Under the pieces are notes generated by a model that made no database searches, had not been told where the DNA came from, and saw only the letters and a list, made by a program, of their open reading frames with translations. A DNA stretch of 64,000 nt from Stenotrophobium rhamnosiphilum (GTDB lineage Bacteria; Pseudomonadota; Gammaproteobacteria; Nevskiales; Nevskiaceae), in assembly GCF_003052265.1 (NCBI RefSeq), contig NZ_QANS01000001.1:186001-250000 (forward strand), written 5' to 3'. This document shows, in pieces, positions 1 to 7,993 of this stretch (positions are counted from its first letter, which is position 1; the number at the start of each line of letters is the position of its first letter). The position numbers were made by a program, and so were the translations under genes.

Positions 1-462
1 TGGAAGCTTGAAAACAAGCGCGAAATCTATGTGCCAGTCAACTCGTACAAAGTGCACAGCGACCAGTACAAATACCCGGACATCATTCGCAAGAATCACG
101 TCAATCAAGATTTGACTAGATATGAACTGCGTCGCGTTTGGGTCGTGGATGCGCGTGTTAAGAAAGGCGGCGTGAGCCATCTTTACAAACGGCGCACGTT
201 TTATCTGGATGAAGATAGCTGGCAGATCGTGTTGGTCGATGTCTATGACGCGCAAGACCAACTCTGGCGTGTGCAGGAAGGGCACAGCATCGTGGCCTAT
301 GACAAGGCGTATCAAATGCCGGTGATGGAAACGATCTACGATTTGTTCAATGGCCGATATCTGGTGCGTGGCCTGAATAATGAAGAGGTCGAAACGACCG
401 GTCAGAGCTTTGAAGTGCGTGATTTTGAGCCCGCCCGCGCTCGACGTGCCTCACGAAAATGA
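1..462 (+). CDS. DUF1329 family outer-membrane protein, C-terminal fragment
   Basis: The frame is open from the first base, so this is the C-terminal 153 codons of a gene starting outside the window. The text WKLENKREIYVPVNSYK, the conserved RRVWVVDARVKKG stretch and the YDLFNGRYLVRGLNNEE segment are typical of DUF1329, a family of roughly 450-residue secreted proteins thought to have a LolA/LolB-like lipid-binding fold. No catalytic function is established for the family. About 200 bp downstream lie a YCF48-like propeller and an MMPL transporter on the same strand, a grouping that recurs in gammaproteobacteria and suggests envelope lipid or hydrophobic-compound handling. The GTG at 31 is an internal codon rather than a start, because homology continues upstream of it. 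Confidence 0.85.
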   Translation, partial: WKLENKREIYVPVNSYKVHSDQYKYPDIIRKNHVNQDLTRYELRRVWVVDARVKKGGVSHLYKRRTFYLDEDSWQIVLVDVYDAQDQLWRVQEGHSIVAYDKAYQMPVMETIYDLFNGRYLVRGLNNEEVETTGQSFEVRDFEPARARRASRK

Positions 463-663
463 CGGCAGAATGACCGCAGGTAGGGTACTTGTATAGGCAA
501 GCAGATAGGGTATGCGCATTACATTAGGGCAGGCTATGATGAAAACCTGCCCACACGCGAGCAGTACCCCGCGTCTTTGAGCGAAAATTTGTAAGCTTTA
601 AATTAGTTTAAAAATCAGTGCCACGGTAAAGACCGGGGCGTACTTTTCTGGGGGAGTCAGAAG

Positions 664-1800
664 ATGACCATGAAACATAAAAAGAAATTGCTTGTAGCTG
701 GCGCTGCCGCTGCAATGTTGGCAACCGCAGGTTGGGTATTGGCTGAGGACGCTGCCGCGCCCGCTGCAGATGCCCCGGTTGCTGACGAAGCTGCTGCTGC
801 ACCTGCTGACGATGCCGCTGCCCCTGCAGAAGAGACGGCTGCAGCTGAAGCCGAAGCTCCGGTAGTCGCGGCCAAGCCGCGTCCTTCCGAGATCATGCCG
901 CTCGCTTCACGCAGCCCAATGTTGGGCTTGGTGAATACCGGCAAGCATTTGGTCGCTGTGGGTGACCGAGGCCAGATTCTGGTTTCTAACAATGGCCGTA
1001 ACTGGGCTCAGGTGCCGACGCCTGTGCGTTCGCCGTTGACCGCCGTGACTTTTGTCGATGACAAAAACGGCTGGGCGGTTGGCCACGATGCCACCATCCT
1101 GCACACCGCTGACGGTGGCAAGAGTTGGGAACTGCAGAACTTCAACGCAGAACTTGAAAAGCCGTACCTGAGCGTGCGCTTCCTTGACGCTAACACCGGT
1201 TTCGCCATTGGCGCTTACGGCATGGCCAGCAAAACCAGCGACGGCGGCAAGACCTGGACCGATCTCGACGCTCCAGCAATCCGCGCCGACGAGCTTCACC
1301 TCAATGACATCATCAAGCTTGGCAACGGCAATCTGCTGGTTGCAGGCGAGCAGGGCACCATTGGTGTTTCAGCCGACAACGGCAACACTTGGGAAAAAGT
1401 GAATTCACCTTACGAAGCTTCGCTGTTCGGCGCTCTGCCGGTCGGTGAGAAAGGTGCACTTGTATACGGTCTGCGCGGCAACGTTTTCATCAATAACGAT
1501 GTGCGTTCCGGCAGTTGGACCAAGATTGATACCAAAACAGTCGACACTTTCTTTGGTGGCACGACTACCGCTGACGGCAAGCTGATTCTGGTTGGTCTGT
1601 CCGGCACGATTTTGGTTGTTGATGCAGCAACCAAAGATGCTCGTTCTGTGAAGATCCGCAAGGACGAAGTGACGGCCAGCGGTCGTCGTATCACCGACGT
1701 TGTGACCAGCACCCTGAGTGGCGTGATCCCATTCAAGGAAGGCGTCCTCGTCGCTGGCGACGAAGGCATTCAGACGCTCGCGAGCCTGCAGGCTCAGTAA
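664..1800 (+). CDS. YCF48-related beta-propeller protein, secreted
   Basis: 378 residues. The N-terminus has a lysine-rich n-region, a hydrophobic core and an AxA-type cleavage site near residue 27. A low-complexity Ala/Glu/Asp linker (residues about 28-75) follows, then repeated WAVGHDATILHTADGGKSW-like blocks. These are the YCF48/BNR propeller repeats of the photosystem II assembly factor HCF136 family. In non-photosynthetic proteobacteria such proteins sit next to MMPL/RND transporters and DUF1329 genes, as here, so a periplasmic partner role for the next gene's product is inferred. The start is well placed: GGGGGAG at 650-656 lies 7 nt before the ATG. The downstream gene begins 33 bp after the stop. 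Confidence 0.85.
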   Translation: MTMKHKKKLLVAGAAAAMLATAGWVLAEDAAAPAADAPVADEAAAAPADDAAAPAEETAAAEAEAPVVAAKPRPSEIMPLASRSPMLGLVNTGKHLVAVGDRGQILVSNNGRNWAQVPTPVRSPLTAVTFVDDKNGWAVGHDATILHTADGGKSWELQNFNAELEKPYLSVRFLDANTGFAIGAYGMASKTSDGGKTWTDLDAPAIRADELHLNDIIKLGNGNLLVAGEQGTIGVSADNGNTWEKVNSPYEASLFGALPVGEKGALVYGLRGNVFINNDVRSGSWTKIDTKTVDTFFGGTTTADGKLILVGLSGTILVVDAATKDARSVKIRKDEVTASGRRITDVVTSTLSGVIPFKEGVLVAGDEGIQTLASLQAQ

Positions 1801-1833
1801 GAAAACAGCGCGAATAAGAAGGGGAGTTTAAAA

Positions 1834-4686
1834 ATGAGTGAAAACAACGACGCTGCGCACATGAGCCGCACGACGAAGATGCTGCGAGCCATTGAGCCGC
1901 TGATCTACGCAAAGCGCTGGCTGACGATGTCCATTCTGTTGGTCATCACCGCATTCCTGTTTGTACATATGCTGTTGATCCGTACGGATGCTGGTTTCGA
2001 TAAATCGATTCCGCTGGAACATCCGTACATGAAGGTGTTGAAGCAGTACATGGCCGACTTCGGCGGCGCCAACACCGTGTTGGTGGCGTTGATCCAGAAA
2101 GACGGCAACATCTATAACGAGAAATATCTCACCGAACTCAAGCAGGCCACGGATGAAGTGTTCTTCCTGCCTGGTATTGATCGTTCGCGTGTGTCTTCGC
2201 TGTTTACGCCAGACGTGCGTTACATCGAAGTGGTGGAAGGCGGCTTTAAGGGCGGCAACGTTATCCCTGCCGAATACGCTCCTACGCAAGAAATGTTCGA
2301 CATTGTTCGCGATCACGTGAACAAAGGTGGCCACGTCGGCCGTTACACCACTAAAGATCAGCGCGGCGCCATGATCTTCTCGGAGTTGCTGGAAGTTGAT
2401 CCAGTCACCGGCGAGAAACTCGATTACGGCAACGTTGCTCACATGCTGGAAGACCGCATCCGCGGCCGCTTCACCAGCAAGATCAAATATACGTACAAGC
2501 TCAAAGCTGACTACACGTCGGAAGACGGCAAATACAAGTTCAAAGCGGGCGAAGCGGTTGACGAAGGCTTCACCGATCTCGGCTGGAAGCAGCGTTTCAC
2601 CACGTTCAACGCGCTCAAGCAGGTTGAAGGCGAAGACAAAAAAGAAATCGTGCCGATCAAGGGTAACTTGGTCACCGTTTCGACCGAAGCAAATCCGCAG
2701 TACAACCCAGACGTTGAAATCCATATCCTCGGCTTTGCCAAGGTTGTTGGCGACGTTATTGATGCAACGCTGCAAGTGGTGGTGTTCTTCCTGATCACCT
2801 TGATCATGACCATGATCTTGCTGTGGCTTTACATCGGTAACTTTAAGCTCGCAGTGTTACCGCTGATCTGCTCACTGGTAGCCGTGGTTTGGGAATTTGG
2901 TTTGCTGCGCCTGCTCGGCTTCGGTCTCGATCCGTTTGCGATTCTGGTGCCGTTCTTGATTCTCGCGGTATCGGTGTCTCACGGCGTGCAGTACGTCAAC
3001 GCCTGGGTCGGCGAAATTGCTGAAAACGGCCGCAACAGCTTCGACGCATCGCTGCAAACCTGGCGCCGTTTGGCTATTTACGGAACGATGGCGATCATGA
3101 CGGACGTCGTTGGCTTTGCCACGATCTACCTGATCCCAATCGACATCATTCGTGAAATGTCGATCAACGCGACGCTCGGTATGGCCGCGATCATCGTGAC
3201 CAACAAGATCATGATGCCGATCATGCTGACTTGGGTTGATATCGGTGATCCAAAAGTTTTTGCCGCCAAGCAAGAGAAGCGCGACAGCATCTTCGATCCG
3301 GTATGGCATGTGCTTTCCAACATGGTCAACTTCAAGCCTGCGGTAATCACAATCGTGATCTGCTCGTTCATCTTGGGTTGGAGCTTGTGGAAGGGTAAAG
3401 AATTACAGGTGGGTGATAGCCAGGCCGGTGTGCCAGAACTGTTGCCGGACTCGCGTTTCAATAAAGACTTCCGTGAAGTCACCAACAACTTCGCCATCGG
3501 CGTCGACATCTTCAAGGTTGTGGCTGAAACCGATGCGGATGCTTGTACCAAGTACACGGTGATGGAACAGATCGACCGTTTTGGCTGGCACATGCAAAAC
3601 ACGGCTGGTGTGCAGTCGACCATTTCGCTGCCTTGGGCAGGTCGTCAGGTGAACTCTGCGTTCTCCGAAGCGAGCCCCAAGTTCAAGGTGCTGCCGCGTA
3701 ACAAATACGCGATGGTGCAGTCGATCACACCGATTCCGACGTCTTCTGGTTTGTTGAGCCCGAACTGCTCGGCCATGGCTGTGTTCGTGTTCACCAAGGA
3801 TCACAGAGCTGCGACCATCGAACGCATGGTTGAAGGCGTCAACAAGTTCAATACGACGAATGGCGCTGAATTCTATGCAGACAATAAAGACGTCGACGCT
3901 AAGTACTGTGCTGACAAACTGACGGCACGTCGCAACATTGGTGGCACGCGTGCGGATCTGGCTGAGGCCGTTGATAAGTACAAGAAGCGTCATCCTGATG
4001 CGAGTGATGAAGACATCGCTAAAGATGCCCGCATTGCTGGTCTGCAGAAAAATGTTGATGACGGTGCTGCCAAGCTCGCAACGTTCGTGAAGGAGTGCCC
4101 GGTCAACTTCGCTATGGCAACGGCTAACGTCGGTGTTATGGCGGCAACCAACGAGGAAGTGCATCGCCTCGAGAAGCTGACACTGCTTTACGTCTACATC
4201 GCGATCGTCATTTGCGTTTACCTCTCGTTCTTCGAGTGGCAGAGTATTCTCAGCATCATGCTGCCCTTGGCGCTGGTGTCATGGTCTGCCTATGCAGTCA
4301 TGGCCGTGCTTGGTATCGGCATGAAGGTGGCAACGTTGCCGGTGGTCGCGCTCGCGGTGGGTATCGGTGTGGATTACGGTATCTATATCTACGCCACCAT
4401 GGCTGACGCTGTGAACGGCGGCTTCTCGATGAAAGAGGCCTACTACAAGACGCTGAAGATGACGGGTAAGGCGGTGATCTTCACCGGCATCACCCTCGGT
4501 CTCGGTGTTGCGACGTGGCTCTTCTCGGGCCTGCAGTTCCAGCGCGATATGGGCGCACTGCTGGTGTTCATGTTCACCGCGAACATGTTCGGCGCCATCT
4601 TGGTGCTGCCGGCCATTGCCTCGTTCTTGCTCAAGGTTAAGCAGTTGGCGCCTGGCGAGAAGCCAGTCTTTAAGCCACGCCACTAA
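1834..4686 (+). CDS. MMPL/RND superfamily transporter
   Basis: 950-residue inner-membrane protein with the two-fold RND layout: one membrane segment near residues 30-50, a periplasmic loop to about 300, five segments to about 460, another near 505, a second periplasmic loop to about 765 and five more segments to the end. The second half carries GIGVDYGIYIYA, with the acidic residue expected for proton coupling. The matching site in the first half reads AVSVSHGVQYVNA and lacks it. Proteins of this group export lipids or hydrophobic compounds; the substrate cannot be read here. AAGGGGAG lies about 8 nt before the ATG. It is the last gene of the DUF1329-YCF48-MMPL unit and is followed by a strong terminator. 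Confidence 0.85.
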   Translation: MSENNDAAHMSRTTKMLRAIEPLIYAKRWLTMSILLVITAFLFVHMLLIRTDAGFDKSIPLEHPYMKVLKQYMADFGGANTVLVALIQKDGNIYNEKYLTELKQATDEVFFLPGIDRSRVSSLFTPDVRYIEVVEGGFKGGNVIPAEYAPTQEMFDIVRDHVNKGGHVGRYTTKDQRGAMIFSELLEVDPVTGEKLDYGNVAHMLEDRIRGRFTSKIKYTYKLKADYTSEDGKYKFKAGEAVDEGFTDLGWKQRFTTFNALKQVEGEDKKEIVPIKGNLVTVSTEANPQYNPDVEIHILGFAKVVGDVIDATLQVVVFFLITLIMTMILLWLYIGNFKLAVLPLICSLVAVVWEFGLLRLLGFGLDPFAILVPFLILAVSVSHGVQYVNAWVGEIAENGRNSFDASLQTWRRLAIYGTMAIMTDVVGFATIYLIPIDIIREMSINATLGMAAIIVTNKIMMPIMLTWVDIGDPKVFAAKQEKRDSIFDPVWHVLSNMVNFKPAVITIVICSFILGWSLWKGKELQVGDSQAGVPELLPDSRFNKDFREVTNNFAIGVDIFKVVAETDADACTKYTVMEQIDRFGWHMQNTAGVQSTISLPWAGRQVNSAFSEASPKFKVLPRNKYAMVQSITPIPTSSGLLSPNCSAMAVFVFTKDHRAATIERMVEGVNKFNTTNGAEFYADNKDVDAKYCADKLTARRNIGGTRADLAEAVDKYKKRHPDASDEDIAKDARIAGLQKNVDDGAAKLATFVKECPVNFAMATANVGVMAATNEEVHRLEKLTLLYVYIAIVICVYLSFFEWQSILSIMLPLALVSWSAYAVMAVLGIGMKVATLPVVALAVGIGVDYGIYIYATMADAVNGGFSMKEAYYKTLKMTGKAVIFTGITLGLGVATWLFSGLQFQRDMGALLVFMFTANMFGAILVLPAIASFLLKVKQLAPGEKPVFKPRH

Positions 4687-4704
4687 TCAGTACGGTTCTG
4701 TAAA

Positions 4705-4735
4705 AACAAACCCCGCGAAAGCGGGGTTTTGTTTT
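4705..4735 (+). terminator. Rho-independent terminator after the MMPL gene
   Basis: AACCCCGC-GAAA-GCGGGGTT hairpin with a GNRA-type loop, followed by TTGTTTT. An A-rich left flank could also let it act on leftward transcripts leaving apaH. Confidence 0.9.
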
Positions 4736-4741
4736 GGTGGC

Positions 4742-4806
4742 GTAGGGTGCGCTGTGCACACGCACCAGCCTGCGCACAGGCTCACCCAGATGCGCATAGC
4801 GCACCC
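4742..4806. repeat. GTAGGG-type dispersed palindrome, degenerate copy
   Basis: Begins GTAGGGTGCGCTGTGCACACG and closes GCGCATAGCGCACCCC, an imperfect inverted repeat. It matches the copies at 24831 and 46276 at its left end but lacks the terminal CCCTAC on the right. It sits between the convergent MMPL and apaH genes. Confidence 0.7.
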
Positions 4807-4812
4807 CATGGC

Positions 4813-5649
4813 TCAATCCTTCGCGTGTGGCTTCTGAAACTGCTCACAGTCCACGTTGATGGTCTGCATGGTCGTGAGGTTGAGTGCGGTCAGACAGCCA
4901 CCCCAGAGGCATCCAGTGTCCAATCCATACACCTGCGCCTGCGGCCAGTGCACTTTGCCTAGCGTCGACCAATGCCCAAAGATGATCGTGTCTTGGGCCG
5001 TTTTGCGTCCCGGCACTTCAAACCAAGGCATGAGCCCTTGAGCCTGCGTGCCAGGTGTGCCGGAAGGTTTTAGATGGGTACGGCCATCCGCTTCGCAATA
5101 ACGTAGACGAGTAAGGCAATTAACGACGAAGCGCAGCCGCTCGATGCCGCGCAGTTTTTCATCCCAAATATCGGGGTCGTTGCCGTACATCTGAGCCAGA
5201 AATTTATCGCTTTTAGGGCCAGTCAAAGTGCTGCTGACTTCTTGCGCGAGTGACAAAGTTTGCGCGCGATCCCACTGCGGTGGCACGCCAGCGTGAAGTA
5301 TCAACGCGCCGCTGTCGGTGTCTTCGTAGACCAGCGGTTGCGCCAACAGCCAGTCGAGTAATTCGTCGCAATCTGATGCACGAAGGATGTCGTCAAACGT
5401 ATCATTGCGCCCAACGTGGCCGCTGCGTGCGGCTGCGATCAAATGTAGATCGTGATTGCCGAGCACTGTTGTGGCAGCATGTCCTAGTGATTTGACGTAG
5501 CGCAGAACCTCGAGTGATTGCGGCCCGCGATTGACCAAATCTCCGGCAAAAACCAATCGATCACGATGCGGCGAAAAATCAATTTTTAGTAGCAGTCTTT
5601 GCAGCGGTGCGAAGCAGCCTTGCAAGTCGCCGATAGCGTAAGTGGTCAT
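4813..5649 (-). CDS. apaH: Symmetrical bis(5'-nucleosyl)-tetraphosphatase
   Basis: 278 residues, the usual ApaH length. It hydrolyses Ap4A to two ADP and also removes Np4 caps from RNA. The metallophosphoesterase motifs are present in order: GDLQG near residue 7, GDLVNRGP near 36, GNHD near 65 and HAGVPP near 121. In many gammaproteobacteria apaH follows ksgA (and apaG) in the surA-pdxA-ksgA operon. Here it keeps the same strand but is about 11 kb from rsmA, with the Tad pilus locus between, and apaG is not seen. The ATG at 5649 gives the canonical MTTYAIGDLQG start. Confidence 0.95.
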   Translation of the reverse strand: MTTYAIGDLQGCFAPLQRLLLKIDFSPHRDRLVFAGDLVNRGPQSLEVLRYVKSLGHAATTVLGNHDLHLIAAARSGHVGRNDTFDDILRASDCDELLDWLLAQPLVYEDTDSGALILHAGVPPQWDRAQTLSLAQEVSSTLTGPKSDKFLAQMYGNDPDIWDEKLRGIERLRFVVNCLTRLRYCEADGRTHLKPSGTPGTQAQGLMPWFEVPGRKTAQDTIIFGHWSTLGKVHWPQAQVYGLDTGCLWGGCLTALNLTTMQTINVDCEQFQKPHAKD

Positions 5650-5818
5650 AGTTATCGGACGTCAGTGGTCATAGTTGAGGGGTGAACGGTAGTTCAGCAT
5701 ATATAGGGCCGATAAGCGGTATCTATTACCGTTTCAGTAGCTTTGACGATACATCGATCTAGGCGGATATTAACTCCAGGCCGAAGTGGCCGGATTTCAA
5801 ACCATCAGGAGAAGGAAA
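5650..5818. promoter_or_regulatory. Divergent intergenic region between apaH and the Flp pilin gene
   Basis: It must hold the promoters of apaH (leftward) and of the pilin transcript (rightward). A perfect 5-bp inverted repeat with a 5-nt spacer, CGGTA-TCTAT-TACCG, lies at 5717-5731 and could be an operator half-site pair. A GGCC-GAAGT-GGCC hairpin sits about 35 bp before the pilin ATG. No convincing -35/-10 pair could be assigned. Confidence 0.3.
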
Positions 5819-6013
5819 ATGCTACAGAAAGTAATGAAGTTTATTCGTGATGAAGAAGGCGCCACGGCTGTTGAGTACGGCTTGATTATCGGCCTGATCG
5901 CCGTTGGTCTGGTTGCGATTCTGACTGCAATCGGTGGTGCAACTGATGCTGCAGGTCTGAGAGGCTTGTTCTCGCGTGTAAGCACCGCGGTTACGACTGC
6001 ACTCGGCACGTAA
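5819..6013 (+). CDS. flp: Flp family type IVb pilin
   Basis: 64 residues. The prepilin pattern is clear: a short positively charged leader with RDEEGATAVEYGLIIGLIAVGLVAIL, where the conserved glycine precedes the cleavage site and E/Y are at positions 5-6 of the mature hydrophobic segment. This is the major subunit of the Flp/Tad pilus used for surface attachment. AGGAG at 5807-5811 lies 7 nt before the ATG at 5819 and decides this start over an in-frame ATG 33 bp upstream. It is followed 11 bp later by the prepilin peptidase gene, so pilin and peptidase are probably co-transcribed. Confidence 0.93.
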   Translation: MLQKVMKFIRDEEGATAVEYGLIIGLIAVGLVAILTAIGGATDAAGLRGLFSRVSTAVTTALGT

Positions 6014-6024
6014 TCCTGCAGCAC

Positions 6025-6492
6025 GTGCATGACCTGGTGATTAGCGGCGGCCTGGCAATTTGGGCCGTCGCTATTGCCTGGAAAGATTGGCGCAGTCATC
6101 GGGTTCCAAATGTAGCGCTAGTGTTGTTGCTGGTTCCAGCGCTCTTGGCGCTGGTGGTAAACGGTAAAGGCCTATTGGGTGTGGCGATACTGCCGAGTCT
6201 GATGGGCTTTTTCATTGGCGGTGGAATCTTGTTGCCGGGCTATGCCATCGGCAAGATGGGCGCCGGTGATGTGAAGTTTGCCGCCTGCATGGGTTTGTTA
6301 CTCGGACCTCTGGCGACGCTTAAAATGCTGTTGGTGTTTGCCATAATTCTCGGCGCACTTTCAGCAGCAGTATGGCTGGTTCATCGACATGTGCCGGAAT
6401 CAGGGAAGCGAAGGATCGCAGCTGCACCGGCATTGGCTGTAGGCTTCATCGTTCAACTATTCGCAGAATCTTTGTTGTGGAGTTTTTTTTGA
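6025..6492 (+). CDS. cpaA: Flp prepilin peptidase (TadV/CpaA, A24 family)
   Basis: 155-residue polytopic membrane protein, the short form without the N-terminal methylase-like domain of PilD. The aspartate W-K-D-W-R-S-H-R-V-P-N near residue 20 and the GAGDVK motif near residue 76 are the two catalytic aspartate sites of type IV prepilin peptidases. It cleaves the Flp prepilin and probably the TadE/TadG pseudopilins. The start is weakly supported: GTG at 6025 or GTG at 6037, neither with a strong ribosome site. The stop TGA overlaps the next ATG by 1 nt. Confidence 0.88.
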   Translation: MHDLVISGGLAIWAVAIAWKDWRSHRVPNVALVLLLVPALLALVVNGKGLLGVAILPSLMGFFIGGGILLPGYAIGKMGAGDVKFAACMGLLLGPLATLKMLLVFAIILGALSAAVWLVHRHVPESGKRRIAAAPALAVGFIVQLFAESLLWSFF

Positions 6493-6989
6493 TGAACCGC
6501 ATGGAAGCAAAAGGCTCAAACGTGTTGCGCCGCTGCAAGCAAGCAGGCGCGGCCGTTGTTGAGTTCGCTTTTGTGTTCCCCATCTTGTTGTTCCTCATCT
6601 ATGGGCTGGTGGTCTACGCCTATATTTTTGTTCTCCAGGAATCGATTACCTTCGTTGCGCAGCAAGCAGCAGCGTCTGCGGTTTCGGTTTCGCCCAATCA
6701 AACAGCCTCCGCCCAGCGCACGCAAATGACGACGCTGGCGCAAAACACGGTGACGCAATCACTATCTTGGCTCGGCGCAGGTCAGCTGGCACGAGTTTCT
6801 ACCACCGTCACATTCTGTTCACTGACCGCAGGCACAACATGCCCAACGGATGGCAGTGATGCGGTGGTGGTGACAGTGCGCTTCAGCATGAACACGCCGA
6901 CCTCGCTGTTTCCAGTACTATCCTTTGGAAGTGGACAGGTTCCGCCGACGCCGACTCAATTGGCTTCTCGAGCGACTGTACGTATTTGA
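6492..6989 (+). CDS. tadE: TadE-like minor pilin
   Basis: 165 residues from the ATG at 6492. That ATG overlaps the preceding TGA and has GTGGAG about 9 nt upstream. The N-terminus carries QAGAAVVEFAFVFPILLFLIYGLVVYAYIF, the TadE hallmark with a charged residue in an otherwise hydrophobic helix and a glycine-type processing site. The rest is a small Ser/Thr-rich extracytoplasmic domain with a Cys pair (FCSLTAGTTC). TadE-like pseudopilins are processed by the same peptidase and are needed for pilus assembly. The reading frame is open 120 bp further upstream, but that part overlaps cpaA. Confidence 0.85.
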   Translation: MNRMEAKGSNVLRRCKQAGAAVVEFAFVFPILLFLIYGLVVYAYIFVLQESITFVAQQAAASAVSVSPNQTASAQRTQMTTLAQNTVTQSLSWLGAGQLARVSTTVTFCSLTAGTTCPTDGSDAVVVTVRFSMNTPTSLFPVLSFGSGQVPPTPTQLASRATVRI

Positions 6990-7061
6990 TTTAGCGAGCT
7001 ATGGCTGCGGCGTCAACGCGGTTAATCTATAGAAAATGTAAAAGATTTCGAGGGACGCAAG

Positions 7062-7985
7062 ATGAGCAGCACCACTCTTAAAATAGTTACCGTTGTATTG
7101 GTGCTGTTAGCACTGATTCTCGCGGTCGTGAGCTATCGCGTTTTTCATAGCTACGCTGAAGAAGCTCAGAAGGCTACGGAAGACGCCAAGAAGCAGGCTA
7201 CTCCACAGACACTTGCGGTCGTAGCGCTAAAGCCGCTGCCGGCTTATCAGCCGATTGATCGTGATTCTGTTGGCTTGGTGCCAGTTTCGGTGGTTCCACC
7301 ACAGTATTTCACCAGTCTCGATGACGTGGTCAAGCATGTGCCGTTGGTCGATATTGATGCTGGCGCCCCAGTTACTGCGCGCTACTTCAAAGAGGGTAAT
7401 GTGCTGGCCAAGGTTATTCCACCGGGCTTCCAGGCCATTTCGATTGAAGTAACGGATATTGTCGCCGTCGGCAATTTCGTGCGTCCGGGCGATATTGTTG
7501 ATGTACTCCTTTATCTGCGCTCCGGTGTTGCTAGCACTCCGGGCTCGGTAGCAGTAGATCAAGCGCAGTCTCGCGTTCTGCTCAAAGATGTTCGTGTGTT
7601 GGCTTATGAAGAACGCATCATCGATCGACCTGAAGGCATCAAGGATGACAAGAGCGGTGAACCCCAACATCGCCAGCGTACAGCCGTTTTAGCAATACCA
7701 GACGCCGATACCACCAAAGTAATGCTCGGCATCAGCTTGGGCGAAATTCGTCTGGCCCTGCACAGTCAAAATCCAGATGTCGCCAAGACAGAGCCAACTG
7801 GCGAAAACGGTTTGCCACTCTCGGCCAAGGCAATTGCGGCGCGCGATGCAAGCAAAGTGCCGGACAAAGCAGTTACAGCGGGTGAGTTGTCGCGAGTGCG
7901 TCCATCACCTAAAGCAAGGAATGCGAACCCATCAATCGAAGTGATTCGTGGCTCTAAAGCTGAAAACGTCGGCACCAATCTTTAA
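7062..7985 (+). CDS. cpaB: Flp pilus assembly protein CpaB/RcpC
   Basis: 307 residues with one N-terminal membrane segment (residues about 7-25), then a SAF-like domain (VALKPLPAYQPIDRDSVGLVPV...GAPVTARYF) and the RcpC/CpaB domain (VTDIVAVGNFVRPGDIVDVLLYL...). The protein is anchored in the inner membrane with its bulk in the periplasm, and is thought to help the secretin engage the pilus. GAGGG at 7050-7054 precedes the ATG by 7 nt. It is followed 8 bp later by cpaC. Confidence 0.9.
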   Translation: MSSTTLKIVTVVLVLLALILAVVSYRVFHSYAEEAQKATEDAKKQATPQTLAVVALKPLPAYQPIDRDSVGLVPVSVVPPQYFTSLDDVVKHVPLVDIDAGAPVTARYFKEGNVLAKVIPPGFQAISIEVTDIVAVGNFVRPGDIVDVLLYLRSGVASTPGSVAVDQAQSRVLLKDVRVLAYEERIIDRPEGIKDDKSGEPQHRQRTAVLAIPDADTTKVMLGISLGEIRLALHSQNPDVAKTEPTGENGLPLSAKAIAARDASKVPDKAVTAGELSRVRPSPKARNANPSIEVIRGSKAENVGTNL

Positions 7986-7993
7986 GGCGCGCC

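Noticed and set aside
1828-2775. 315-codon open frame opposite the MMPL gene
   Set aside because: Shadow frame; the MMPL protein is intact and conserved.
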